From Chitinophagaceae bacterium (GTDB taxonomy: Bacteria; Bacteroidota; Bacteroidia; Chitinophagales; Chitinophagaceae): DNA of 43,688 nt. Where the stretch lies: the NCBI GenBank assembly GCA_947504605.1, contig CANNJE010000011.1, positions 1-43,688 of the forward strand, given 5' to 3'. Positions 24,999 through 34,009 of the stretch are shown here, piece by piece (the stretch's first letter is position 1; each line of letters begins with the position of its first letter). The notes under the pieces were generated by a model. That model was not told the DNA's origin. It made no database searches and saw only the letters and a list, made by a program, of their open reading frames with translations. The position numbers and the translations under genes are program-made.

Positions 24999-26294
24999 AT
25001 GAATAATCGGATATTCTATTTATTAGCCGTAGCTGCTATTGCTACCTCTGTCTCGAGTTGTAAAATGCTCAGTGGAAAAAAGAAGTCTGGCTCTTTGCCA
25101 AACGACGGGCAGCTGCATGGTGTAGCTCCTGCTTCGAAATGGTCAATGCCAAAGCCTTTTGGTATGGTTTACGTGCCACCAGGAACTTTTCATATGGGCC
25201 CAAGTGATGAGGATGTAAACTATGCGTATACAGCTCGTAACAAGCAAGTGTCTATTAGTGGTTTTTGGATGGATGCCACAGAAGTTACCAATAATGAGTA
25301 TCGTCAATTTACTAACTGGGTAAGAGATTCTATAGCTGCAAAGCTGATGGGGTTTGTAAAACAAAGTCAGGATGGAACAGAGCTTATTGACTGGACTAAG
25401 GTGAAAACCATTAAATGGGGTGATAAAGCTACCATTGAAAAAATCGATGCAATAATAGTAACTCCAGACAATCGTATTTTTGGCAAGAAAGAATTAGATG
25501 CTAAAAAAATCGTATATCAATCAGAGGTATTTGATTTTAAAGCTGCTGCCAATAACAGAGATGTTACTATTCCTCGTTCTGCTTTTATTTTGAAAGAACA
25601 AGTTCCTGTATATCCTGATTCATTATGCTGGGTAAGAGATTTTGCTTATTCTTATAATGAGCCAATGGCTAAAAAATATTTCGCTCACCCTGCATTTGGG
25701 AATTATCCTGTTGTGGGTGTAAACTGGAAACAGGCTTCTGCTTTCTGCGAATGGAGAACAAATTTCTACAATAGTTTCCTTGAGAGTAAAAAAAGAACTT
25801 CTGAAACAGATTACCGTTTGCCTACAGAAGCACAATGGGAATATGCAGCAAGAGGTGGTCGTTCTCAATCTCCTTATCCATGGGGCGGACCTTATTTAAG
25901 GAATAAAAAAGGTTGTTTATTGGCAAACTTTAAACCAGGCCGCGGTAATTATCCGGAAGATGGTGGATTCTATACTGTTAGAGCTGATGCTTATTGGCCA
26001 AATGATTTTGGTCTGTATAATATGGCTGGAAATGTGGCAGAGTGGACTTCTTCTTTATATTATGAAGGTGGTTATAATTTTCAACATGATATGAATCCAG
26101 ACATTCGTTGGAATGCAAAAGATTCTGATCCCCCTCGTATGAAACGTAAAGTATTACGTGGTGGTAGCTGGAAAGATGTAGGTCATTTTTTACAAACAAG
26201 TACACGTAATTATGAGTACCAAGACACTTCAAAATCATATATTGGTTTTAGATGTGTGATTGATTTGCCTCCTTCTACAAGTCGTAAGAAGTAA
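24999..26294 (+). CDS. gldK: Type IX secretion lipoprotein GldK
   Basis: 431 residues. Outer-membrane lipoprotein that with GldN forms the large periplasmic ring of the type IX secretion and gliding machine (PorK in Porphyromonas). A lipoprotein signal peptide ends at SVSSC (Cys about residue 19). The body is a formylglycine-generating-enzyme (SUMF1/FGE) fold: PFGMVYVPPGTFHMG near 54, FWMDATEVTNNEYRQF near 87, YRLPTEAQWEYAARGG near 275, NMAGNVAEWTSS near 340, and LRGGSWKD near 385. An insertion around 120-215 distinguishes GldK/GldJ from catalytic FGEs. Identity as GldK rather than GldJ rests on the gldLMN neighbours. Start chosen after the promoter box. Confidence 0.96.
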   Translation: MNNRIFYLLAVAAIATSVSSCKMLSGKKKSGSLPNDGQLHGVAPASKWSMPKPFGMVYVPPGTFHMGPSDEDVNYAYTARNKQVSISGFWMDATEVTNNEYRQFTNWVRDSIAAKLMGFVKQSQDGTELIDWTKVKTIKWGDKATIEKIDAIIVTPDNRIFGKKELDAKKIVYQSEVFDFKAAANNRDVTIPRSAFILKEQVPVYPDSLCWVRDFAYSYNEPMAKKYFAHPAFGNYPVVGVNWKQASAFCEWRTNFYNSFLESKKRTSETDYRLPTEAQWEYAARGGRSQSPYPWGGPYLRNKKGCLLANFKPGRGNYPEDGGFYTVRADAYWPNDFGLYNMAGNVAEWTSSLYYEGGYNFQHDMNPDIRWNAKDSDPPRMKRKVLRGGSWKDVGHFLQTSTRNYEYQDTSKSYIGFRCVIDLPPSTSRKK

Positions 26295-26344
26295 TAACTA
26301 TCCCTGCTTAAGAGTTTAAATATTTTAAAATTATTTTTTAATAT

Positions 26345-26370
26345 CCCGTTCTATAAGAATATAGAACGGG
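26345..26370 (+). terminator. Intercistronic hairpin between gldK and gldL
   Basis: Perfect 11-bp stem CCCGTTCTATA (26345-26355) / TATAGAACGGG (26360-26370) with an AGAA tetraloop, 50 bp after the gldK stop. The T-rich stretch that follows is interrupted (TGTTTATAACTCTTTTT), so it looks like a partial terminator or an mRNA stability/processing element rather than a full stop. Confidence 0.65.
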
Positions 26371-26440
26371 TGTTTATAACTCTTTTTATATTAAAAATTT
26401 TCAAACAATCCCCAACTAAAACATTTAAAATCTAAAAACA

Positions 26441-27196
26441 ATGGCTCAAAAGAAAAGAACCTTTTTAACCCTGATAGATGTGTTTGTAAGTGCTGGTGCA
26501 GCTGTAATTATATTTGGTGCATGGGCAAAATTGACCCACCAAACTTATGCAGGTATTATGCTTACCATTGGTATGTGGACAGAGACTGCAATCTTTCTTG
26601 TATATGCAGCCATCGAATGGATTAAGCCTAAACATCACGATGAAGACGATGAAGAACCGGTTTTGGCAGATGCAAATCCAGCTTTACAATCAATGGAGAA
26701 AATGCTTCAGGAGGCCGATATTACTCCAGTAAGTCTTAAAAAATTAGGAGAAGGATTTTCTAAATTAGGAACTACCGTGAATGGCATGTCTGATGTAAGT
26801 GACGTGGTAAAATCTACCAATGAATTTGGCAGCAAAACCAAAGAAGCTACTGCAGCAATTACAAATATGGCTACATCTTTTAATAATAGCGCCACAACAA
26901 TGGCTTCTTTTAATAATGCATCAGAAAGTGCAAGAGGTTTCCATGAGCAAGTACAGGTATTAACCAAGAATCTTGGTTCTTTAAATACAATCTACGAGTT
27001 AGAATTAAAAGAAAGTAACAATCATCTAAAAGCTTTGAATGGTTTTTATGGTAAAATGGCTGAAGCTAGTCAATCAATGATGAATAGTGTAGAAGACGCT
27101 AACAGAGCAAAAGAGCAAATTGGAACTTTGGCTAATAACCTAAGTAAACTAAATGCTGTTTATGGCAACATGCTTGGCGCAATGCAAGGGAAATAA
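26441..27196 (+). CDS. gldL: Type IX secretion motor protein GldL
   Basis: 251 residues. Inner-membrane component that with GldM forms the proton-driven rotary motor powering protein export and gliding. Two transmembrane helices (about 11-29 and 37-58); the second contains the conserved membrane glutamate Glu48 (MWTEAIF-type context: MWTETAIF) and Lys30 closes the first, positions matching the residues thought to form the proton path. The remaining cytoplasmic part (about 65-251) is a helical, Ser/Asn/Ala-rich coiled region. 146 bp separate it from gldK, 73 bp from gldM. No exact promoter box is seen in either gap. Confidence 0.95.
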   Translation: MAQKKRTFLTLIDVFVSAGAAVIIFGAWAKLTHQTYAGIMLTIGMWTETAIFLVYAAIEWIKPKHHDEDDEEPVLADANPALQSMEKMLQEADITPVSLKKLGEGFSKLGTTVNGMSDVSDVVKSTNEFGSKTKEATAAITNMATSFNNSATTMASFNNASESARGFHEQVQVLTKNLGSLNTIYELELKESNNHLKALNGFYGKMAEASQSMMNSVEDANRAKEQIGTLANNLSKLNAVYGNMLGAMQGK

Positions 27197-27269
27197 TAGG
27201 GGTATTTACTACCATTATTATTATTCAGATCCAAACAACATTCAATAAAACATTAAATATTAATCAGAT

Positions 27270-28754
27270 ATGGCTTTACCCAAAGAGCCCCGGCAAAAGA
27301 TGATCAACATCATGTACCTGGTGTTGACAGCTATCCTGGCGCTGAACGTATCGGCAGAAGTTATTGAAGCTTTTAAAACAGTAGATAAAAGTTTAGTTAA
27401 CTCTAATGCGAATATAGAAGCATCAAATGTCACCCTTTTCAAATCATTGACTGCAAAGTTGAACGATCCTACGTCAAAAGCAAATGCTGAGATATGGGCA
27501 CCAAAAGCACAACAGGCAAAAGTACTTGCCTCTACAATGATGACTTATATTGAAGGGCTTAAAGAAGAATTAAAAGTAGCATCAGGCAGAACTGTAGAAA
27601 ACGGTGTTGAAAAATACAAAGAAGATGAACTGAACGCAACATCCAGAATTTTTGATGTTGATGGTAAAGGATTAGAATTGGATAATAAATTGAAAGCCTT
27701 TAAGAAAGCTATTCTTGATCTTGATCCGGAAATAAGATCTGCTTTTGAAAAGAATTTACCAGTAGAAGTAGTAGAAGGTAAAGATGGTACCACTCATAAT
27801 TTTAGAATGATGCCAACGGTAGCTGCTATTACTTTATTAAGTAAGATGCAAAACAATATTAAAAATGCAGAAAATCAGGTAGTAACTTTTGCTCATAATA
27901 AAATTGGTGAAGTTGCCCTAAGGATGGATGAATCAGCTGTTTTAGTTGGACAATCCAGTAACTATATAATGCCGGGTGAAGAAGTAACGATTACTGCAGG
28001 TGTAGGATCTTATAGTTCTCAGGGTGGTACCACTATTAATATAGGTGGCCAAAGTGTACCAGTTATTGCTGGTCAGGGTGAGGCTAAATTTAAAGCGTCT
28101 GGATCCGGAAAACAAACAAGACAGGTTACTGTAACTTATCTTGATCAGAATAAAAAAGCACAGACTAAAACTGTAACAGTTGAATACACTGTAGGAACTC
28201 CTGGTGGAGCAGCTGTTATGCCCGATAAGATGAACGTATTCTATATTGGTGTAGATAATCCTGTAACTATTGGTTCTCCTACAGGTTGGGATAAAACAAA
28301 TGTTACCATGAGTGGTGGAACTATTAGTGGAAATGGCTCTAACAGATCAGTAAGAGTAACTACAGTAGGGAAAGCAAGTATTACAGTAATTGCTGATAAC
28401 AAACCTACCACATTTGAATTTCGTGTGAAAAGAATACCTGATCCGATATTTAAAGTTGGTTCCGGCAAAATTAGGATGGCTTCTGTAGAATTTAAAAATC
28501 AGCCTTTCTGTAGAGCAGAGCTCGAAAACTTTGATTTTGACTTAAAGTACACAGTGGTAGGTGCAACTGTATATTTTTCAGGTGCTAATTTCCCCAATGT
28601 TGTAACGGCATCTATTACAACCAATAGCCTTGCAAGCTTGCAATCATATATGCAAAAATGTGGTCCAGGCTCTGTAATATCTTTTGATAATATTAAAGTA
28701 TCAGGTCCGGACGGTGTAAGATCTATTGAAGGTAAATCAATCGCATTATATTAA
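27270..28754 (+). CDS. gldM: Type IX secretion motor protein GldM
   Basis: 494 residues. One N-terminal transmembrane helix (about 11-29, INIMYLVLTAILALNVSAEV) anchors a long periplasmic shaft that spans toward the GldK/GldN ring and couples motor rotation to secretion. The N-terminus MALPKEPRQKMINIMYLVLT is close to invariant in the family. The periplasmic part has a helical D1 domain (about 30-220) and beta-rich D2-D4 domains, with YIMPGEEVTITAGVG near 230 and RIPDPIFKVGSG near 389. Length is typical (about 510-520 in model species, slightly shorter here). It is followed by gldN after 11 bp. Confidence 0.96.
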   Translation: MALPKEPRQKMINIMYLVLTAILALNVSAEVIEAFKTVDKSLVNSNANIEASNVTLFKSLTAKLNDPTSKANAEIWAPKAQQAKVLASTMMTYIEGLKEELKVASGRTVENGVEKYKEDELNATSRIFDVDGKGLELDNKLKAFKKAILDLDPEIRSAFEKNLPVEVVEGKDGTTHNFRMMPTVAAITLLSKMQNNIKNAENQVVTFAHNKIGEVALRMDESAVLVGQSSNYIMPGEEVTITAGVGSYSSQGGTTINIGGQSVPVIAGQGEAKFKASGSGKQTRQVTVTYLDQNKKAQTKTVTVEYTVGTPGGAAVMPDKMNVFYIGVDNPVTIGSPTGWDKTNVTMSGGTISGNGSNRSVRVTTVGKASITVIADNKPTTFEFRVKRIPDPIFKVGSGKIRMASVEFKNQPFCRAELENFDFDLKYTVVGATVYFSGANFPNVVTASITTNSLASLQSYMQKCGPGSVISFDNIKVSGPDGVRSIEGKSIALY

Positions 28755-28765
28755 AATTTATAGCT

Positions 28766-29791
28766 ATGAAAAAGCAGGTTCTAAGATTATTATTTTTAGC
28801 AGTGTTACTAGGTGGCTTTGCTGATGTAGCTGTAGCTCAGAAGAAGCCCACTCCTAAGAAGCGTACTTCAACGAAAAGATCTACCACTACAAAAACCAAA
28901 GCTAAGGTGGAACCAACCGTTGCTACTATTGATACGGTTCAGGCTGTGGCTGCTGTTGCAGCTCCGGCAGTTGATACATTGCCTATTAAACAAGTGAAAA
29001 AATCACTTCGTCCAGATGAAGCAGTGGAAACAGCTGTTTTGAGAGATAGAACTCCCCTTCCATATGAAAATCTGCGTGCAGATGATGCTGTTTACAGACA
29101 TAAAATATGGAGAGAAATAGATACAAGGGAAAAACTTAATTTGCCTTTCAGGTATTCTACTGACGAAAATAATGGTAATCAACGTTTCATATCTATTTTA
29201 TTACAGGCCATACAAGACAGTGTAGTAACTGTTTTTAGCTCAGTAGATGATCGTTTTACAACACCAATGACAAAAGGGGAAGTCGCTAAAGTTATTTCAG
29301 GTGAACCAATTGAAGTGCCTATTTATAATGAAGCTGGAGAATTAACAGGTACTAAAAAGATGATCAATGATATTAATTTTGACTCATTTTATAAATTCCG
29401 TATTAAAGAAGAAGTAATTTTTGATAAGGAAAGTTCAAGATTGTTTTGGAGAATTTTAGGAATAGCGCCAGTAAAGAATGTGATTAATTCTCAGGGGCTT
29501 AATCTTGGTGAATCTGAACTTTTTTGGGTTTATTATCCTGATATGAGAGAAACTTTTGCAAAGTATGAGGTTTATAATGGTAAAAACATTGGTGCACGCA
29601 TGAGCTGGGAAGAGTTGTTTGAGAGCCGTATGTTCTACGGAAGAATCATAAAAAGTACCATTGATAATCCTTATGATGAGTTTATTAAAAATTATAAAGG
29701 TTTAAAAGAAAATGGTATTCTACAACTGCTAGAGGGCGAAAATATCAAAGACAAGATATTTAACTATGAGCAGAATTTGTGGAGTTACTAA
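28766..29791 (+). CDS. gldN: Type IX secretion ring protein GldN
   Basis: 341 residues. Periplasmic partner of GldK in the type IX secretion ring (PorN). A signal peptide (about 1-25, ending VAVAQ) is followed by a Lys/Thr-rich low-complexity linker (26-50) and an Ala/Val/Pro stretch, which lie before the folded domain. The conserved part starts at LRPDEAVETAVLRDRTPLPY near 80 and includes YRHKIWREIDTREKLNLPF and FYKFRIKEEVIFDKESSR. The low-complexity N-terminal linker is longer than strictly needed but seen in relatives. Last gene of gldKLMN; two terminators follow. Confidence 0.95.
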   Translation: MKKQVLRLLFLAVLLGGFADVAVAQKKPTPKKRTSTKRSTTTKTKAKVEPTVATIDTVQAVAAVAAPAVDTLPIKQVKKSLRPDEAVETAVLRDRTPLPYENLRADDAVYRHKIWREIDTREKLNLPFRYSTDENNGNQRFISILLQAIQDSVVTVFSSVDDRFTTPMTKGEVAKVISGEPIEVPIYNEAGELTGTKKMINDINFDSFYKFRIKEEVIFDKESSRLFWRILGIAPVKNVINSQGLNLGESELFWVYYPDMRETFAKYEVYNGKNIGARMSWEELFESRMFYGRIIKSTIDNPYDEFIKNYKGLKENGILQLLEGENIKDKIFNYEQNLWSY

Positions 29792-29812
29792 TACCGAAAC
29801 TAATTTCTTGAT

Positions 29813-29839
29813 AAAAAGTCCTCGTAATGAGGACTTTTT
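29813..29839 (+). terminator. First terminator after gldN
   Basis: Perfect stem AAAAAGTCCTC (29813-29823) / GAGGACTTTTT (29829-29839) with loop GTAAT. Symmetric tracts permit bidirectional use. Confidence 0.9.
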
Positions 29840-29891
29840 TATTTATTGAAAATACCCACTTTAGGGTATAGGCTTGTATATAGAATGCCCT

Positions 29892-29963
29892 TACTTTTGT
29901 ATCGGTTTTTCATAGGATATTGGATTTTAAACGGGGCTGGATTTTTATCCTGGCCCCTTTTTA
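29892..29963 (+). ncRNA. Possible short RNA between two terminators
   Basis: TACTTTTG (29892-29899) matches TAnnTTTG exactly and lies after the gldN terminator; a second terminator ends at about 29963. The next gene is on the other strand, so a transcript from this box would be only about 55 nt, ending in the hairpin. No open reading frame of note. The -33 element is weak (TTG at 29874-29876, spacing 15). Confidence 0.3.
29933..29963 (+). terminator. Second terminator in the gldN-uvrC gap
   Basis: GGGGCTGGAT (29933-29942) pairs with ATCC and GGCCCC (29947-29957) with a bulged T and one G-T pair, followed by a T-rich run. The T-run is on the plus side, so it serves plus-strand transcripts rather than uvrC. 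Confidence 0.75.
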
Positions 29964-29965
29964 TT

Positions 29966-31774
29966 TTATTCCTTATCTCGAAGGCTTTCTAGTAAAATTT
30001 CAGCTTTACGTTTGCCTATAATCTTGCTTATTTCTTCCAGCGTTTTTTCTTTGATCTTAGTAACCGACCTAAATTCTTTTAAAAGGGAGTCTGCAGTTTG
30101 TTTGCCAATTCCTTTTATTGCTTCCAGTTCGTTTGTAAATGTCCCCTGACTTCTTTTGTTGCGATGAAAAGTGATACCAAAACGGTGTACTTCATCTCGT
30201 ATACGTCTGATGAGTTTTAGGCTTTCGCTTTCCCAGGGAAGCAGTAATGAATTAGTATCACCGGCAAAAAATAATTCCTCCTTATTTTTTGCCAAACCTA
30301 CTAATGTAAGTTTTCCTGTCAGGCCAAGCTTTTCAATACTTTCTAGTGCGGCACTTAGTTGCCCTTTCCCGCCATCGATTATTACAAGCTGTGGCAATTC
30401 CTTATTTTCCTCAATAAGGCGTTTGTAGCGCCTTAAAACTACTTCACTCATAGATGCAAAGTCATTAATGCCAGAAACCGTTTTAATATTGTAATGCCGG
30501 TAATCTTTTTTACTTGGTTCTCCATCTTTAAAGCAAACCATAGCAGCTACAGGGTAACTGCCGTGAAAATTTGAGTTGTCAAAACATTCAATATGTAAGG
30601 GCAATTGACTTAGATGCAGATCTTTTTGCAACTGATGAAGCACCCTGCTTTTTTCATCCATTGTTTTATCTTCTAGTTTAAGGAGTTTTTTAGCATGTAA
30701 TTCTTCCTTAAAATAATCTACATTTTTCTGTGAAAGCTCTAATAATATTTTTTTATCCCCAGCTTTTGGAATGGTGATTATAATGTCTTTTTCAGGGTAA
30801 TCAATTTCAAAAGGAACGATGATTTCTTTTGCATCACTAACAAATGTTTGTCTTAATTGTGCAATAGCAAAACTTAAAACTTCTGCAGGGCTTTCTTCCA
30901 ATTTTTTTAGCAGTGTAATAGTTTTTGTTTGTATGATGCTTCCATCATTTACTGCCAGGTAATTTACGTAAGCTTGATCGCCTTCTTCAATTATGCTAAA
31001 TATATCTATTGTTCCAGTTTTAGTATTAACAACTTCCGACTTTGACTGGTATTGTTGAAGGTGAGAAATTTTAGACTGATAATAAGCAGCTTTTTCAAAC
31101 TCCATTTTTTGTGCTTGCTCTCTTACAAGTGCCTTGAAATGTTGGATGACCGGGTATACATTTCCTTTAAGAATGTGTTTTAGTTGATGAATCCCCTGAT
31201 CATAATCATTAATAGATTGAAGCCCCTCGCAGGGGCCTTTACAGTTGCCCAAGTGATACTCAAGACAAACTTTAAATTTATGTTTGTTGATATTATTTTC
31301 AGTAAGGTTTAGTTTGCAGGTTCTGAGTGGAACATTTTGCTTTATTACATCCAGCAAATCCCTAACCTTGCCAACAGATGTATATGGTCCATAATACTGG
31401 GAGCCATCATTAATTTTTTTTCTAGTAAAAAATACCCTTGGAAAACGTTCGTTTTTTACAACAATATACGGGTATGTTTTATCATCTTTAAGATTGATAT
31501 TAAAAAGAGGCTGATATTCTTTAATCAATGAGTTCTCCAACAGAAAAGCATCCTGTTCACTATTGACGATGGTAAATTCAATTCTGTGAATTCGATTTAC
31601 AAGTTCGATGGTTTTATAACTCTGCAGGTTCTTAACAAAATAACTGCTTACTCTTTTGCGAAGCTGCTTTGCCTTTCCAACATAAATAAGCTGATTGCTT
31701 TTGTCAAAATATTTATAGATACCCGGGGCTGAAGGTATCGTAGGAGATATAGCGGAAAAGTCTTTTGATGTCAT
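29966..31774 (-). CDS. uvrC: UvrABC excinuclease subunit C
   Basis: 602 residues, the standard size. Makes the 3' and 5' incisions around bulky DNA lesions in nucleotide excision repair. Domains in order: GIY-YIG nuclease (PGIYKYFDK and LIYVGKAKQLRKRV, about 17-45); the conserved cysteine region (CLEYHLGNCKGPC, about 170); a UVR UvrB-binding helix pair (EKAAYYQSKISHLQQ, about 225); an RNase H-like endonuclease domain with HIECFDNSNFHGSYPVAAMV (Asp near 395) and LVIIDGGKGQLSAAL; and a C-terminal helix-hairpin-helix (IKGIGKQTADSLLKEF). Its ATG is 3 bp after the stop of an upstream lipoprotein gene, implying co-transcription from 32391. Confidence 0.97.
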   Translation of the reverse strand: MTSKDFSAISPTIPSAPGIYKYFDKSNQLIYVGKAKQLRKRVSSYFVKNLQSYKTIELVNRIHRIEFTIVNSEQDAFLLENSLIKEYQPLFNINLKDDKTYPYIVVKNERFPRVFFTRKKINDGSQYYGPYTSVGKVRDLLDVIKQNVPLRTCKLNLTENNINKHKFKVCLEYHLGNCKGPCEGLQSINDYDQGIHQLKHILKGNVYPVIQHFKALVREQAQKMEFEKAAYYQSKISHLQQYQSKSEVVNTKTGTIDIFSIIEEGDQAYVNYLAVNDGSIIQTKTITLLKKLEESPAEVLSFAIAQLRQTFVSDAKEIIVPFEIDYPEKDIIITIPKAGDKKILLELSQKNVDYFKEELHAKKLLKLEDKTMDEKSRVLHQLQKDLHLSQLPLHIECFDNSNFHGSYPVAAMVCFKDGEPSKKDYRHYNIKTVSGINDFASMSEVVLRRYKRLIEENKELPQLVIIDGGKGQLSAALESIEKLGLTGKLTLVGLAKNKEELFFAGDTNSLLLPWESESLKLIRRIRDEVHRFGITFHRNKRSQGTFTNELEAIKGIGKQTADSLLKEFRSVTKIKEKTLEEISKIIGKRKAEILLESLRDKE

Positions 31775-31777
31775 GGA

Positions 31778-32350
31778 TTATTCAAAATTCCATTTGATGG
31801 TCTGTTCATTTTCTAAATATTGTTTGCCAGTATTGTCTGTGGCAATTGTAACTGCTTTACAATATTTTCCACTTTGCCAGGTAAGTTGCAGTTCTTTATT
31901 ACCGTCTATTTTCTTAACAATATATATTCTTTTTACATTGTTGGTTTCCGGGTCGATTATAACATCCCATCTAATCAATGAAATGTTATCTGAAATTCCT
32001 GGTTTAGTGGTATAAATGAAAGTAAATGCATTGATAGATTTATCTTCAAATCGAGTTTCTGTGAAATGGTCGATGAGGTTAATACTGTCTATTTCCGGAT
32101 TAATATATTCCTTAAAGGCAGAGTCCAAATCTTCAATTTTAAGAAAAGTGGAATCTGATTTGTCGCCGGCAATATTTGTAATAATTGGTTTTACCTTAGA
32201 CGTCTTTAATTCGGCAATTTGCCCTTTAATATAACTTGTAACTGGAAAAAAGCTTACCTGTTCTGCTTTTTCAGGTGTATTTATTGTTGTTTTTTTAGCT
32301 GCATCACTGCATGAGCAGACCATTAATAAAAGAACAAATAATTTATTCAT
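31778..32350 (-). CDS. Uncharacterised lipoprotein co-transcribed with uvrC
   Basis: 190 residues from ATG 32350. Short signal peptide (MNKLFVLLLMVCSC) with the lipidation cysteine most likely Cys14 before SDAAKK. The mature part is mixed alpha/beta with no motif I recognise; it ends in a strand-rich region (RIYIVKKIDGNKELQLTWQSG). It is separated from uvrC by only 3 bp, although nothing else links it to DNA repair. A longer frame reaching 32413 is rejected because its first 21 codons lie across the TAnnTTTG box at 32391-32384. Function unknown. Confidence 0.75.
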   Translation of the reverse strand: MNKLFVLLLMVCSCSDAAKKTTINTPEKAEQVSFFPVTSYIKGQIAELKTSKVKPIITNIAGDKSDSTFLKIEDLDSAFKEYINPEIDSINLIDHFTETRFEDKSINAFTFIYTTKPGISDNISLIRWDVIIDPETNNVKRIYIVKKIDGNKELQLTWQSGKYCKAVTIATDNTGKQYLENEQTIKWNFE

Positions 32351-32383
32351 AATATCAAAATTAAATGTAAAAAACCATTGACT

Positions 32384-32391
32384 CAAATTTA
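32384..32391 (-). promoter_or_regulatory. -7 box of the lipoprotein-uvrC operon
   Basis: TAAATTTG on the minus strand, an exact TAnnTTTG match, about 34 nt before the ATG at 32350 and just after the preceding terminator. Confidence 0.6.
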
Positions 32392-32397
32392 GGGCAA

Positions 32398-32426
32398 TAA
32401 AAAAGCGCAACAAAAATCGTTGCGCT
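32398..32426 (-). terminator. Terminator of the ECF sigma/barrel operon
   Basis: AGCGCAAC (32404-32411) pairs perfectly with GTTGCGCT (32419-32426), 7-nt loop; read on the minus strand it ends in a run of T, 20 bp after the stop at 32447. Confidence 0.85.
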
Positions 32427-32446
32427 GGTTTATTAATTAGCGTTTG

Positions 32447-33949
32447 TTACAATTTTTTAGTTATGCCAAGTTTGAATCCTATGTTGTATAATTTCTCTGT
32501 ATAAGTATATGCTTTACTATACGTAGATAATAACTGATATCGTAATTGTGGTCCCAAATTAACATTAAAGCCAGCACCGGCATTAATTGTAGCAAAGGTT
32601 TCAAAACTTGTATTTATATTCCAGTTTCTTAATAGGCTTACTTCATCTACGAAATTCTTGTAATCAGTTGAAATCAAATATGCATTTCCTGAAAGGATGT
32701 ATGTAGGCTGAATAGTAGCACCCATATACCATTTTATTTTTTCATTACCCGCAATTTGATAATCTGCACCTAAAGGCAAGCTGATTTGCAATGTTTTATT
32801 GTTTAGTTTGCTAAAATTTGAACCAAGAACATTTCCATAGTTACTGTTATATGAAACCGGCATAATACTGCCATTGTGTAAATCGTTCATCAATACAACG
32901 GTTTGGGCAGGATGCTGCAACTCATGTGCATGAGTAATATAATTGCTGTAATTAATCTGAAAACCAGACTTGAGCCTTATTTTTTTAGTTAGTCCCATTA
33001 AAATAGATCCACCAGCTTCAATATTGAATGCTGCTTGCTGACTTACAGAATTGGCATTATCAGGCATTCTTAGGAGTAAACCATTGGAAGGTCCAAAATC
33101 GTTGTTTTTATACAACTCTCTATAACCTATGGAAGGCGTAATATAATACTGTAAAGAAAGGTTAGATTTCCATTTGTTGCGGTTACGCACATTGTGGAAA
33201 GCGAAGTCTTCTACCCAGGATTTTTCATCAGTATTTGCCGTTAAAAGTTTATTTTTTTCTGTGTTTTTTGTTTCAGTTAAAACAGTTGTTTTAACTGAAC
33301 TTTCGGCAGCTGTTTTTTCAATATTAAAATCTGATATATCATTGGCGGGTATCACATTTGTTTCTACTGAATTAGTTTCTTCAGTAAATGTCATTTTTGC
33401 CGTTTCTGTAGATTGCTCTTTGATAATATTAATTAAAATAGAGTTGTTAATTTTATTAATAATATTTTTATCGGAATGTGGTGCAATGCTTGCAGATGTT
33501 GTAAACAAACTGTTTTTGTCATTTTGTATTAATTTTTCAAAAACAGGTATATCCATGTTTGAAGTAGCAATATTCTTATAGTTATCCTTTTGGCTTTGAT
33601 CCAGATTTGAATAAGTTGTATTATCGAAATTGGATTGTAAAATATCGGAATTGTTCTTTAGTTTTTTATCTGAATTGGTATTTTTTTGATTAGCAATTGT
33701 TTTTTCATTTGTATTTACAGCTGTAAGCAGGGTCCTTGATCTTTTGCTGATACTGTTATTGTTGGCTACACCAATATATAAAATTGCAGAAAGTAGAAGA
33801 AGGCAAACTGCAAATGATGGCCATCTGCGATCTGGGTGTAAATCGTTGTAAATGCTATGCCATACTTTTCTGGAAGGGTACATTCTGAAATCTTCAGTTG
33901 TATCCTTAAGCATTTGTTCAAATTCGTCTCTGTAAAATTCCTGTTCCAT
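32447..33949 (-). CDS. Predicted anti-sigma/outer-membrane barrel fusion-like protein
   Basis: 500 residues from ATG 33949, which has AAAGAG just upstream; a TTG at 33985 is also possible. Architecture: a cytoplasmic N-terminus (about 1-44) containing YPSRKVWHSIYNDLHPDRR; one transmembrane helix (about 45-61); a long Asn/Ser/Thr/Lys-rich, low-complexity periplasmic segment (about 65-260); and a C-terminal region of about 230 residues with the strand pattern of a small outer-membrane beta-barrel (SLQYYITPSIGYREL onward). This layout recurs in Bacteroidota directly after ECF sigma factors, so the N-terminus may bind the sigma factor encoded 60 bp upstream. Binding and the barrel topology are inferred. 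Confidence 0.6.
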   Translation of the reverse strand: MEQEFYRDEFEQMLKDTTEDFRMYPSRKVWHSIYNDLHPDRRWPSFAVCLLLLSAILYIGVANNNSISKRSRTLLTAVNTNEKTIANQKNTNSDKKLKNNSDILQSNFDNTTYSNLDQSQKDNYKNIATSNMDIPVFEKLIQNDKNSLFTTSASIAPHSDKNIINKINNSILINIIKEQSTETAKMTFTEETNSVETNVIPANDISDFNIEKTAAESSVKTTVLTETKNTEKNKLLTANTDEKSWVEDFAFHNVRNRNKWKSNLSLQYYITPSIGYRELYKNNDFGPSNGLLLRMPDNANSVSQQAAFNIEAGGSILMGLTKKIRLKSGFQINYSNYITHAHELQHPAQTVVLMNDLHNGSIMPVSYNSNYGNVLGSNFSKLNNKTLQISLPLGADYQIAGNEKIKWYMGATIQPTYILSGNAYLISTDYKNFVDEVSLLRNWNINTSFETFATINAGAGFNVNLGPQLRYQLLSTYSKAYTYTEKLYNIGFKLGITKKL

Positions 33950-34009
33950 CTCTTTCACAAAAAGCGTTTTTAGTTTGGTTTTCAATTAGATTGTTTTTTT
34001 TACTCACAA

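Noticed and set aside
32351-32413. N-terminal extension of the uvrC-linked lipoprotein
   Set aside because: It crosses the promoter box at 32384-32391 and hides a clear lipoprotein signal peptide.
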